From: Perkinsus marinus ATCC 50983
Lineage: Eukaryota > Perkinsozoa > Perkinsida > Perkinsidae
DNA: 64,000 nucleotides
NCBI RefSeq assembly: GCF_000006405.1
Contig: NW_003203798.1
Coordinates: forward strand, 62,001-126,000
Direction of reading: 5' to 3'
In this document: piece after piece, positions 27,989 through 39,229 of the stretch
How positions within the stretch are numbered: position 1 is the stretch's first letter
Layout: each line of letters begins with the position of its first letter
Made by a program: the position numbers and the translations under genes
The notes under the pieces: model-generated
What the model was told of the DNA's origin: nothing
What the model saw: the letters and a program-made list of their open reading frames with translations, nothing else
Databases searched by the model: none

Positions 27989-29079
27989 TTAGGCCTTAGT
28001 CATTTTGGGTTCGTGCTTGCCGGTCTTGCATTTCGGGAGCGCCATGAAATCATCCCAGTCGTAGCTACGGGCTCCGCAGCATGACCATTCCTTCTTCAAA
28101 TCATGGAAAATAGGCCTGACAAAAGTATATTCCTAAACAGTGTGCAGCTCGTGGCATCCAGACGCAATAAAACCTTCAACAATTGCCCATACCACTCCTC
28201 GCCTACTTCCCATCATGATAGTGGCAACAACCATCAGCATTATCCTCGGGATCATACTCCTTACCACATCCAACATGACAACAACGATATTTGCCCGATG
28301 CTGTGACCTGATAACAAAATCTTCCGCGTGCGCAAAGATACTCTCCCATCACTTGTGGCTTCATATCAACTTGTTTCTTATCTTCCTCCTTCTTCTCCTC
28401 AGCGATCTGCACAGGCTCAGAGGAATCTACTATATTACATCGATCATGCTAAAGACGATAACGTTCTTACCCTTCTCACCACCGTCGATCCTGACTGGTG
28501 CCGAAGAAGGCATCGCAACACCCCCAGCAGGCTGGTCGATACGTTGAGGGACCGATGACCTCACAGAACCAGATACCTGATCCTCAGGCTTGGCTTGACC
28601 AATACCTGAAACACCCTCACTCGGGATCGAACCCGAGACCTCTAGATATCCCAAGACCCATTCTACCTGGCTTCACCGGCTTAACATCAGTATGTTGGCC
28701 GACAGCGCACCCTGGTATTTGCATGAATTCATCCCACTCATACTTAACAGCCTGAGAGGCAACGTACTCTGAGGTCAAAAGTTAACGATTGTACCCCGCA
28801 ACACGTCCATGTCTTCTTTATATCTTGGAAAACAGGCCAACCGGGATGATACCGGCACGCCTCCGGACCATTATCAGCGTCAATGTATCTTCAAAAGAGA
28901 ACACTCACAATAAAACCCATCAAAATACATCGCTCCGCCATCACAATGGAATATTTTCTCAGGTCTCTTGAGAAGGTGTCTTTACTATACGGCCGCCCAA
29001 CCCACAGAAAACAAAGGTATTACTTTTTCCCACAGCCATGATGCCGGCACGTCTTCAATACATCCTTGAGATCAGTCAT
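27989..29079 (-). CDS. Two-CHORD zinc protein (RAR1/CHORDC1-like)
   Basis: Two CHORD domains are assembled from several exons. CHORD1 starts right after the ATG at 29079: TCRHHGCGKK, a long intron, then YIDADNGPEACRYHPGWP, VFQDIKKTWTCCG and YEWDEFMQIPGCAVGQH. CHORD2 reads CCHVGCGKEYDPEDNADGCC, HYHDGKPIFHDLKKEWSCCG and YDWDDFMALPKC and ends eleven residues later. Each CHORD binds two zinc ions, and these proteins act as Hsp90/Sgt1 partners. The protein stops directly after CHORD2, so it lacks the C-terminal CS domain of animal CHORDC1 and matches the RAR1-like layout. The linker carries a Pro/Ser-rich stretch and a KKEEDKK charged block. The 135-bp intron in CHORD1 contains GGCGGAGCGATG. Confidence 0.88.
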
Positions 29080-29386
29080 GAGGTTTACTATAAACAACAG
29101 TAGGAACTACACCCTAGTGAGCTCCCCTTCTTTAACATGGAACATGAGGACATCGGCCTTATAGATGACAACGTTGCCAATAGTGGCGCTGTGTAGATCT
29201 CGCTACGCCCAGCTGATCGATTACGCTCATGCTCAATCCCACTTGAACTCAGCACTTCTGGCAGCACAGTCAACTTGTAATATACTCATGTTCATGTCTT
29301 GTTCGTTTCCATCATGCTGCCGTAACTTCTCCTAACAAAACAAGACCTTCACAAGACTTCCCGCGTAGGTTCGATCCCCGGCGACG

Positions 29387-32343
29387 TCACCTTCTCCCAT
29401 TAGTAATAACCAACATCCTCTTCCCATCCACCTTCCCACGTTGTGGTGCCTTATTAATAGCCGGCTTGAAGGTACACGGAGCCAGCTCTTCCGCCTCCCT
29501 TTCCAATTCCCTCAGTTTCTGTGCCTGTATACCACTACATTACAGTATCTCCTATCACCATCCTACCTCAGCTCTCCTCTCCCTCTCCTTAGACACCCTC
29601 CTCAAATAGTCACTGCCACGTTCCACATCCAGCCGGAGCCTCCCAGGCATCTACGAGTGCTGATGGCAACAACGAAATGCTGGGAAACTCTCGCGGGTTT
29701 TTGTACACTCCTACCCCAGGTCGTATTTAAACTCTCTAGCTCCTAAAATGTATTCCAAAACTATTCGCATGCCTAGTCGAGACCGATTCAAATCTCCCAC
29801 CCATACCTCCATCAGATACCCCTGAGTGACCCTAACAACACTGTCCTCTGATCTACGCCTTTCCTCCTCTTCCTCTTCCTTCTGCAGTGTATATGCCAAT
29901 CGCTGTATACTATCCCTCCTTCTATCCATATCATCATAACATCGCTCCGCTGCCTACATCAACAACCAATCCCTCCAACTCCTACTACCCAACCCCTACC
30001 GTTCTAGAAGGGATCCTCCTCGCCTTAGCCGTGACCACAGGTACCTGCCCACCTACCTGCTTTCCATCACTCCTACCGTAACAAGCCTACGAATGGATGA
30101 GCCATCTCCATCTCCCTCAACAGTCCTTCCCTCGACAATGAATGCTTCAGCTTCACTCGCGAACCCACTTTAGGTATCGAAACGCGTCGGGATCGACTAT
30201 ATAACAAATTGCTCCATACGTTCACAGGCCTTCCCTTCTACTCGCATATCCTAGGTTCATGCGTGCAGTCCGCCCGAACTTCCCTTTCCAACTCCCCAAG
30301 CCTTTCCCGTCGCCGAGCATCACGTTCATTTTGCCGAGTGAAAAAGCCGTGCCTGAGCTAGGCATATCTTAGGTTCCACTCTACAAGATACAGATGAGGT
30401 CCCCTCATAGATCTCTACATTATATGCTGCATCTCCTCCTCACTACGTTTGCTCATACCAACCCTTCCCGTGGGCATACCATCACTTTTCTCCCCATCAG
30501 CCAACACCCTCCCATGAGATGCTAGTCGATCGAATACCTCAGAACTCCAATACCAAGCTAATAGAGCCAACCCCCCCCCACATTAGTCTGCATATACTCT
30601 CTGGCATGCCTCATGCTCCTCCTAACCGGATTGGTATACGGCTTAAAGGCACCTTCCGTCCCAACAGACAATAGTGATGATGATGATGCTGAATACAATA
30701 ATTAACTCCTTATTATCAACCATACCACACCAATCTCACCTCTCCTACTGCTATCACCAAACAGCCTACTGGATCCCCTCCTCTTCCGCTGTGACCTTCC
30801 TATATCCGGTGTGAAGGTGCCTACTACTACCGCTCTGAAACATACAGGAGGGATGGAAGCCTACAAGCCGCTATCTCCTTCTCCTCCTTCATCGCCTCCC
30901 CCGCTATCTCTCGTGCTTTCCGGCGCTCCTCCCACGCCTTCACCTAAGTACATTTGGAATCTCAAATTCAACGATGAAATGAAGTCGAAGTCCTACAAAC
31001 CCGTCATTTCGGGAAGGAAAACTTTCAATTCAAAGTTGAATATTCCATGCGCGTATATTCAAAGTGCGACGAGGAAAAAAATTAAAATTTCACAATGATA
31101 CAAAACCATACATGGAAAAGAACAAAAACCCGAATCTTCGAACTCGAAATAGAAAAGTGATTAACAATTTATCCGACAAGCCATCCATCACTACATGTTG
31201 CGGTCCCATTTTAGATCCCCTACGGCCAGTCGTAGTGGTCTTAGGCTTAAACACACACTCCTTCATAGAGGCCTCCTCCTTCTCCCTCCTCCTCTCCTCC
31301 AACTTCTCCTCTCTCTTCATCAGCCATGCCTCATGACGGCTATACACCGCTGATGGTGATGATGTACTCCGCGTTACACTACTGCACGGTAGCCTCCCAG
31401 AATCGACCACTACAGTTGGCGAGGGCACTCCTGATACCATCAGCATCACATGCGCCTCACCCGCATCAACTACCTTCCACATAAGGACTAGTATCATCCT
31501 CCGCTACTACTAAGGATATGCTATCCCAAGAGGAAGGAGTGACTTCCCCCGATGACGATGTACTAGAGGAAGAGGCCGTACGCCTAGGGTCGTCATACCT
31601 GGCATTCCAACAGTGTCAACCAAACCATAATTAGCTATGTGCAGTGATACTAGCATCATAATGCGGATCCACTGACCACATCCATAGACTCCCAAACGCT
31701 CATGCAGAAGAATATAACATTTCACTCTGCAAAACGATTCCCGTCCGAGCTACTACCCCCTCCCTCCTCTTGCCAAGCCATGATATTGAGCTGCATAAGG
31801 CCCAGCTGCTGCTGCTGCTGCCGTAGTACGACCACTAGAGGTAGTCCTAGTAGCCGTCGAGAAGGAGGAGGAAGAGGCCGATAAGGGACGGTAATGACTA
31901 TGATACGCACGGCTGAGAAGAATACACTTATCAAGGCTCTCCTTCTCCTCCTCCTCATCACACCTAGGGTCATCAGGTTCAAGGTAGGACCAGTCCGGTG
32001 AGATGGACCGTCGCCGCCGAGCCAGACCATTCGAATGCAATCTGTGGCTCCTATGGTAAACCTCAGTCGCCAACGCGTTAGCAGAGTCGAGAGACCTCAA
32101 TAACTCCTCTACAAGGACACACTAAGTATTCCCCCCTCACTTCTGCCTTACTACCATAGGGTCTAGTAGAGTCAACCCTGCTCAACCTCCACAGCTCTTC
32201 CCGCATCTCCACACTACGTCGTTGTTCCTAGAGTCAAGCCTATGCCTCATACCACTCCTTTGGAAAATTACCAACAACCGCTTAGCTGCCTCTGGAGTGA
32301 GCAGAGCCGGCACTACAGGGGTGACACCATCTAGACCAGCCAT
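29387..32343 (-). CDS. Long charged protein with recurrent CTFxP-type modules
   Basis: Minus-strand exons carry repeated modules of an Arg/Glu-rich helix followed by Cys-Thr/Val-Phe/His-x-Pro. Examples are EKLEERRREKEEASMKECVF then KPK (about 31240), RLGELEREVRADCTHEP (about 30300) and LRELEREAEELAPCTFKP (about 29500), with a partial VKAWEERRKAREIAGEAMKE near 30900. The start is the ATG at 32343 (MAGLDGVTPVVPALLTPEAA) and the stop is at 29387-29389. Exon joins in the middle are not resolved, and poly-Ala/Ser stretches occur near 31810. Proteins with such charged-helix/CTFxP repeats are common in alveolates and have no assigned function. Single or several genes cannot be separated from sequence alone. 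Confidence 0.55.
30358..30410. repeat. Copy of the hairpin-intron sequence
   Basis: ATATCTTAGGTTCC, then AAGATACAGATGAGGTCC, aligns with the two hairpin introns in the glutaminyl-tRNA synthetase gene (35478 and 35650). The arms TATCTT/AAGATA can pair. It lies within the minus-strand repeat-protein gene in inverse orientation, possibly in an intron. Confidence 0.45.
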
Positions 32344-32415
32344 AAGACTGTATACTAACATCGATGATGAAGACGATCAATTCACAAACACAACAAGAGG
32401 GTAAATGAAGCCACA

Positions 32416-32930
32416 TCACTTCACCGTGTGCGAGTCCACGGCTGCCAGCTGCTGATCGTCCAAATACTTGGCGTATTTCTCATACAATTCTGGATGCTCT
32501 TCCTTCAACTGCACATGCCCAAGACTAACACCATCAGGCCCATATGATCCCTACCTTAGGGTAAAGACTAGCCCAAGGGTCCACAACCATATCCTCCTGT
32601 ACGAATCGTTCAATCGGGAGATCCCTCATAGAGTCAACGTCGTTCCACCTCTTCCCTCCCCCCTTGCCTAAGGCAGTACGCGACGAAAGTAGACACATAG
32701 TCAACAATTGTGATGTCGAAAAATATTTTCCATAAATTTCTCGTCGGGTTCTGTGCACTTTTACACAGAATCGTATGTGAATATTTACTACCAGTGAGAG
32801 GCAGCGGCAAAAGCTGAATATATACCCCAACATCGCTCTGTACAGTCTTCTCACCTTTGTAACCTCCCTTGCGGTATCCTCCTTTCTGTTGTTGTTGCCA
32901 ACCCCAACCACCCGAGCCCTTGCCGCTCAT
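32416..32930 (-). CDS. 93-residue Gly/Gln-rich protein, unknown
   Basis: Three exons (32930-32855, 32667-32555, 32508-32416) join in phase to a 93-residue protein. The N-terminus is low complexity (MSGKGSGGWGWQQQQKGG). The second exon reads RDLPIERFVQEDMVVDPW then ASLYPK. The third is helical (LKEEHPELYEKYAKYLDD). The clean phases and the switch from low-complexity to ordered sequence argue that it is a real gene. I do not recognise the family. The first intron is 187 bp, long for this region. The second is 46 bp. Confidence 0.65.
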
Positions 32931-33589
32931 ACTGTACTGGTCATTACCCCACCTAGTGAGGAAGATACATCTTAGATGAGATCAATGATTATTACCTCTG
33001 ATGAGCATATGGTCTCGGCTCGGTCGCCGGTTGGTGCTGCTGCTGCCAATAGTCTCCACCGCCTTTTCGATACATAGGTAATCAAACTACGATGGACTCA
33101 AAATAGACTCAGAGGATACCAGCGATTCCCATCGTCGCCTATCTCGGGCCGATGACGGTAATGGGAGCAAATCGTCATACGATCATCATCATCACCCTTG
33201 AGAGCCAACTATGACATTGTATTTGTTAGTTGAGATTTCTACGTCTTTTCAACACCTATTTGAAATTAGTAATTTCAATTAGAACGAATGACCCAACTAA
33301 AAGTTAAGATCCTCGTTTGATTTGGATGAAGTTAAGAAACTCCAAGGATACTATCATTTCGAAACTCAAGTGAGGACAATTTCATATTTAAGAACTTCAG
33401 TTAGAACACATGCTTCTCAGCTCAGCAAGGGAGACCAACCCCTGATTATAAGTTCCCCTCGATGGAGCCGCACATAGCATGACAGGACATACTATTTATA
33501 TTCGGCTCGAGCAACTTGACCAAGTCATGAGTGTTTTTACTAGTGTTATTAGTGGAAGAGTACTCAACAAGAAGTCCTCAAGTTTCACA
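32931..33589. other. Intergenic, no gene recognised
   Basis: AT-rich toward 33230-33420, with no supported gene. It includes the 3' flank of TRAPPC1 and the 5' flank of the Gly-rich gene. Confidence 0.45.
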
Positions 33590-34405
33590 CTATGAAAACG
33601 CCAATGGTAAGGAAGAGTACTGGTGTTTACTCTGGAGAAATTGCCGTAGACGTGGAGCGAAGTTTGGACAACTTTTACTATCAATCGGTGAACCTGTAAT
33701 CATCACTTAATCGAATATCATCAATTCCCTAACCCCCTCTCACCTATCTCGTACATGGGATTCATCACCGCGAGCTCAACGAAGAAATCAGTGTATATAG
33801 CGGCCATAACGTCCTGCATGTCCTCCACTGTGGGGTCGGTAGTCATGATGAACATATACCTGTCCCCATTGTGGAAAAATATGTACATCGTCTACTACAT
33901 GTTACAACATTTTGAAAATTTTGACAATTTTTTTGGTTTACGTACATTTCCACTCGAATTCGTATGTAAACTTCTATAATCAGTGAGGAAGTTCCTGAGC
34001 TCAGGTGAAGATATATTATTCCAACACCGCCTATACCTTCACAACAACAATTCAGAGACCATCCACTCACCCTGTCCGAGACTCGCAGTGGTGTACTTTG
34101 TACTCCGGAGTAGAAAACCTGAACAGCTATCGAAATCGATCTGAATATTTCCTCCCGATCGACCTACGTGTTGAAGCCTTCTGGTCCAGCGCCGGCCTTG
34201 AGTGGGCTCATGGCCTGACCGAAGGACTTCATAGTTGCTATCAAACCCCATAGGAGCCGTTGCTCATGCTGAGGGGAATAATGCAGGGAAGATGGGCAGC
34301 AGCAGATGAGAGTACCTGTGCATTCTGCGCAGGTCTACTGCGATGATAGGCTTCGTAGTAGACGACTTTACCAGATGGTGCGAATATATAGAAAGTGTAT
34401 ATCAT
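33590..34405 (-). CDS. TRAPPC1: TRAPP complex subunit 1 (Bet5)
   Basis: Five exons (34405-34316, 34268-34168, 34118-34071, 33859-33744, 33693-33590) sum to 459 bp, 152 residues, the size of TRAPPC1/Bet5. The longin-like fold is recognisable: an N-terminal strand MIYTFYIFAPSGKVVYYEAY, then MKSFGQAMSPLKAG, STPEYKVHHCESRTG, MFIMTTDPTVEDM and IYTDFFVELAVMNP, close to the family's TDP...IY..LYVE.VVKNP. The last exon, ending SSLPLAFS, matches the family's SLPFF ending. TRAPP tethers ER-derived vesicles and activates Rab1/Ypt1. Introns are 47, 49, 211 and 50 bp. The 211-bp intron is AT-rich and unusual here. Confidence 0.92.
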
Positions 34406-35406
34406 CACTAAAGACGAGAAAGAGCTGCCTCTACTTGGACGGATGTGTTAACACAAGGTATCGACAAGGAAACCCTCAATATTTAACATCAGATATATCA
34501 CAACGTTACACGAGATACAAAATGAGCGGTATGGAGTCATACCACACCAATCACAACTCCTATGAGTCTGCCTACATCATTGTCGTTGACCTGGAGCATA
34601 TAAAGGAGCCCACCGATGACCTTCCACTAAAGAGGCAAGTCTGGCACAACCAAAGGGGAATATAATGTTGTTAACGTATACGTAGTGTGCTAAGCCTCAC
34701 CTCCACGGTGGAGGTAACGGAGTTGATGATGTAACGACAACTTGTTGTCGAACAACAGACTGATTATGATGAAGATATTCCACTTTTGAATTGACGGAAG
34801 ATCCCAGGAGCACAGGCGGCCCCCAGACCTCTTCCGTATCTTACCAAGGAGGACCTCTTCCGTATCTTACCGAGGAGGACCTCTTCCGTATCTTGCCGAG
34901 GAGGACCTCTTCCGTATCTTACCGAGGAGGACCTCTTCCGTATCTTACCGGTATGAACCTAATTCATATCCCTCCCGATATTCCAAACTCTGGCAAGGGA
35001 GGCCCGAGTGTGGCCGAGCCTGGAGAGTATGTGGAAAGCCACGAGCTAGATACAAGAGCAATTCGATTTATGCAACCGGCACAGCTACAAATAAATTATA
35101 TCGCATAATGATTTGGATGGTGATGCAATTAAGATGAAGGAATGCTGATCATGATTGGTGAAGGAGCGTCGGTGTTAAGGCCTAGGTTACCACGCCCGCC
35201 CGAGATCCTCGAACTGATATGCAGCAAGAAACTGATACGTAAGAAGTTGACACCGTAATGCTCGAAAGGATCGAGTACGAGATCTTGCGCTACTTGCTTG
35301 CACTTGCATTTCCTCAACGCTTTCGCAACAACGATACTCGTAAAGTAGTATAAGTTTTGGTTTCTACTCAGCCATACTACCTCGACGTCGGATTATATCG
35401 GTTTTG
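34406..35406. other. Divergent intergenic region with a tandem repeat
   Basis: Lies between TRAPPC1 (minus) and glutaminyl-tRNA synthetase (plus), so it carries both promoters. Apart from the 26-bp tandem array at 34825-34952, no gene is supported. Confidence 0.4.
34825..34952. repeat. 26-bp tandem repeat, five copies
   Basis: The unit GGACCTCTTCCGTATCTTAC plus CGAGGA is repeated five times with single-base changes (ACCAAGG, GCCGAGG variants). It remains open in one frame because 26 bp shifts the phase. Each unit contains GTATCTTAC, similar to the start of the hairpin introns. Confidence 0.85.
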
Positions 35407-38166
35407 ATGTCCGCAGAGTCGACTGGAAAGAACTTCATTCAAACTGCTGTTGATCAGGACCTGGCTCCTGGAGGAAGGTATCTTAGTTCCGGGTAGTAAG
35501 ATACAGAATAGGTCCGATTAGGTGCCATGGCAAAAGATCGTTACTCGATTCCCACCCGAGCCCAACGGATATCTCCATATTGGACACGCTAAGAGCATTT
35601 GTCTCAACTTCGGCTTGGCCAAGCAGTACGGCGGCTCCTGCCACTTGAGGTATCTTAGGTTACTCTTAGTAAGATGCAAATTAGGTTCGATTCAGGTTCG
35701 ATGATACCAACCCTAGTGCGGAAAGTGACGAGTATGTGAGGAGCATTCAGGAGGATGTCAAATGGTTAGGGTAATGTCCCCTCCAGGGATCGAACCTCCG
35801 CGGATTTCACCCTGTAGGTTCGACTGGGACGACAACCTCTTCTTCGCATCGTCCTATTTCGACCAACTGTAGCATCCTCCTCAGTGCCTCCCCTCCTATC
35901 CACTTCTTCAGTTACGAATGGGCCGAATACCTCATCAATAGAGGAGAGGCTTATGTCGACCTCCAAACCCCCGAACAGATCAGAATCAATCGCGGCAATA
36001 TCAACACTCCCGGCACAAACTCTCCTTATCGGGACCAGACTCCCGAGGAGAACCTCCGACTCTTTCGAGACATGCGTGATGGCAAATTCAAGGAAGGAGA
36101 AGCTCTCCTGCGAGCCAAGATCGATATGGCCTCCCCTAACATGAACATGCGGGACCCCCCTATGTACAGGATCCTACATAAGGAACACCATAGAACTGGA
36201 AACAAGTGGTGTATCTACCCCCTTTACGATTTCGCCCACGGCCAAGAGGATGCCATAGAGCATATTACTCATTCTATCTGCACGCTGGAGTTTGAAAACC
36301 ATAGGGAACTTTACGACTGGTGAGTAGCCGGTCTCTGTAGAGGAGTACCTCTTTCTGGGGTAGGTTTCTGGCTCATCTACCTGTACCGTCGAGACCCCAC
36401 CAGTACGAGTTCGCCAGGCTGCAGGTTACCAACACTATAATGAGCAAAAGAAAACTGCTAAAGTTGGTCAACTCACGTAACTGGAGGGAACGAGGACGGT
36501 TATTATGTTCATCTTAGTTGTATTTCAGATTCCGTACGAGGTTGGGACGACCCAAGGATGCCCACCATTTCCGGTATGCGGCGACGAGGAGTAACTCCAA
36601 AGGCCCTCCGAACCTTCTGCCAGAAGGTTGGCATCTCTACTAGTCTGAGTACTATTGATAGCGTGTTACTAGATGAATGCATTAGGGAGGATCTTGAGGT
36701 CAGTTGAGGAGCGGAATAAAATGAGAGGAATTATATAAATCTTCCCAGGCCAATTCGAATCGTAGGATGTGTGTGGTGGACCCTGTCAAGGTGTACATCG
36801 AGACTATGCCCGATGATGAGGTGGGTTTTCTTACTAGTTTCCGTATTGGGTTCATCTACCTCCCTGTAGCGAATCGAAGTAGAAGCTCCCAACCACCCTG
36901 GAATGCCGGAGGCTGGTAATATGATCACGACTCGGTTTTGATGTTGGCTACATATCCTGATGCGCACAGCGAAGATTTTCATATTGGTATCTTTCAGGAT
37001 CTCGCAAGTTGTATTTGCGGAATCATCTCGTGATTGAGTCAACTGATTTCCGTATAGATCCCCCTGAGGGGTTCAAGAGGCTTTCTCTGGGTGGAAAGGT
37101 AGTGTGCACACTGGAGCCGCCACCGTCACCGCGCCACGAAATTATCAGGTCAAACTGCGTTACGGTTATGTGATTAAGGCTGAGCGGGTTACTCCTGAAG
37201 GTGTTGTCGTCTGCAGTCACGACCCTCAGTCGCTTCATGGGGAGGGAAGCCTTCCTAAAGATGTCAAGGGGGTTATTCATTGGGTAATAGCATGGCGGCT
37301 AGTACGGGGTCATACCACTCCTTTTTCACATCGTAGGCGGTGGACGCAGAGGAGACCAACGAGGATGTAGTTCGAGGCACAGTGAACTGGTATGAGAATC
37401 TCTTGTTACCAGAATCGACCCCGACTGGTGAGTATTTTTGTGGCGCGCGGTCAAATCTAATAGGCATTTTAGATGAGGGTGCAACTTCGGAGGAGGAGGC
37501 CTCTATGATACCCGGCCTAGCAGAAGCGGAAACCAATGAGGCTGATCAGGATGGTGATAGCCAAGATCACTTTGGCAATTTTTGTATCAGTTTTTCTCAG
37601 CATGGTTATCCAAGTTGAACCCTAACAGTCTCCGAGAGTATAAGGCTTACTTCGAACCTAGCATGGCCATGGCTAAGGTATGCAGCCGTTTAGTGATTCT
37701 ATCGCTGATCACCTATTCCAGCCAATGGAAACTTTCCAATTCGAGCGAGTTGGCTATTTCGTGGTTGACAAGGACACCACGCCTGGTCAGCTTATTTGTA
37801 ACTTGACGGTTACTTTGAAGGAGAGCGGCCTCAAGAAAACCGAGGGCAAACACGCTGGGTAAGAGGTGGAGCATTGGTTCAGCCGTCGACTCATTTGGGT
37901 TTCTTAGTCGTTCTCGTAAGGAGGCTCAAGCGGCCCAGCTAGCTGAGAAGGAGGCTAAGAAAAAGATCAGGCCTGAGGATATGTTTAAAGGTTCGTACCA
38001 CACTTCCGCCATTTCTGGGGTACAAGTAGCCGTCTCAGATCAAACTGATAAGTACTCCAAGTTCGACGAGCATGGTATCCCTACGCACGATGCGGGTGGG
38101 GAGAAGCTCACTAAAAGCGCTTATAAGAAGCTTCACAAGGAATGGGAGAAGCAGAGGCGTTTGTAA
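35407..38166 (+). CDS. QARS: Glutaminyl-tRNA synthetase
   Basis: Class I aminoacyl-tRNA synthetase that charges tRNA-Gln. The HIGH region is [20 protein letters not shown] (about 35555) and the KMSKS-equivalent is [12 protein letters not shown] (about 36440). Between them lie [43 protein letters not shown] and [20 protein letters not shown], all typical of the GlnRS/GluRS subgroup. The anticodon-binding barrels follow, for example [13 protein letters not shown], and [14 protein letters not shown] near 37740. The C-terminal exon [20 protein letters not shown] leads to the stop at 38164-38166. The eukaryotic N-terminal YqeY-like extension is absent. About 15 short exons were seen; not all joins are resolved. 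Joining exons 1 and 2 in frame needs one base more than the canonical acceptor gives. Confidence 0.93.
35478..35521 (+). other. Hairpin intron 1 of QARS
   Basis: The intron starts GTATCTTA and contains TAAGATAC 11 bases later, a perfect 8-bp inverted repeat that begins at the first intron base. It ends ...GATTAG. Strongly similar to the next intron. Confidence 0.75.
35650..35695 (+). other. Hairpin intron 2 of QARS
   Basis: Starts GTATCTTAGGTTAC and contains TAAGATGC, again pairing with the first eight bases (one G-T wobble). It ends TTCGATTCAG. The exon join is in frame. Confidence 0.85.
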
Positions 38167-38343
38167 TAAGACTCTCATCATAGTCGTTGAGGGTGTTCTT
38201 GGTAGGTATGAGAGTAGCCATTGAACTCCCCGATGTATACTGGGTGTCCCTTCCATTTACCAACAAGTGTTTCTACGTGCCTATCTCACGTGTTGTGGTT
38301 GAGGTATAATTCGACGGAATTATGGTCGTAAATTCCGATTTTT

Positions 38344-38628
38344 ATGGATGTGATTGTAGAATATGGAAAGCTTTTGGTAATGGCTTCGCCGAGATTGATA
38401 CCTGAATACTTGTACCGGATGTCTCGTAAAGTTGAGGAGTTTGGATCAGGAGACCAGGTCCACCCTGCAGGAGATGATGTAGTAGCGATACTGTGCTGAG
38501 GGAAGGGCGCAAGGGAAGATACGGTTAACAGAGAAAGCGACCAGCAGACACAGGCGGAGTTGGTCGATGAAATTAAGACTGCTTATCCTGAGATTGACCT
38601 TTTAGAGGTCGAGGAGGAGGAGGGATGA
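38344..38628 (+). CDS. Possible 78-residue acidic protein
   Basis: An ATG at 38344 opens 38 codons, a 48-bp GT-AG intron (38458-38505) follows in phase, and the second exon ends in an acidic tail (AELVDEIKTAYPEIDLLEVE, then EEEG). The intron size and phase match the neighbours. No known family was recognised. It lies 180 bp after QARS on the same strand. Confidence 0.4.
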
Positions 38629-38764
38629 ACCTCTCGGAGTTCCCACGACTTCTTCTTGGTGGAATTAGGACACGTATGGACAGTGGATTGATAGTATTGT
38701 GTTAAGGGGGAAAATGCTATAACTTGAATCCTCTTTTAGAGTAGTAGTTTAAGTGATAGTTACA

Positions 38765-38998
38765 ATGCCGGCTCGAGTACGCATGCCTGCCAACAACTAT
38801 ATGTCGACCAGCGCTACGCTGCAGACACACGGCATTTGGGTAATGACAATGGGCGGTGGGTAACTCCTGATGGTCCTTGTTATTAGAAACATACAATCAA
38901 ATATGATCCACACGCTTCGGAGGAAGAGCGACGGAAGGAGCTGAGTCGGGAAGAGGATCTCAAGCACGGCGACGACTATAATGCTCAGGCTAGGTAGT
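38765..38998 (+). CDS. Possible small charged protein or 5' part of the CCHC/RS gene
   Basis: Exon-like segments read RYAADTRHLGNDNGRW and HTIKYDPHASEEERRKELSR, then EEDLKHGDDYNAQAR and a stop. Joining them needs introns of 35 and 27 bp, the latter shorter than any other in the window. The sequence looks conserved and nuclear in style. It may belong to the same transcript as the CCHC/RS protein, but I found no in-frame join. Confidence 0.35.
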
Positions 38999-39229
38999 AG
39001 TAGTGGGAGGACCTCCTTCTCGTTGTGATAGTTGCCTTATTTTAGTATCCTGTATCGATTCTTAAACTCTGCATTCTCGCGTACAATTTTCGTCTTAAGT
39101 TCAATTAGCCTTCGAATGAATTATATCTCGTTCAGCGTGCAATGGCTGGTATACTACGATTTCATATAACTTCTTTATGAGATCGATCAATGCCTCTGCA
39201 GATCATTATTTCAATTGGCAGCTTCCCAG

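Noticed and set aside
28612-28645. tRNA T-arm-like CTCGGGTTCGATCCCGAG
   Set aside because: It is an isolated perfect hairpin within the CHORD gene and lacks all other tRNA parts.
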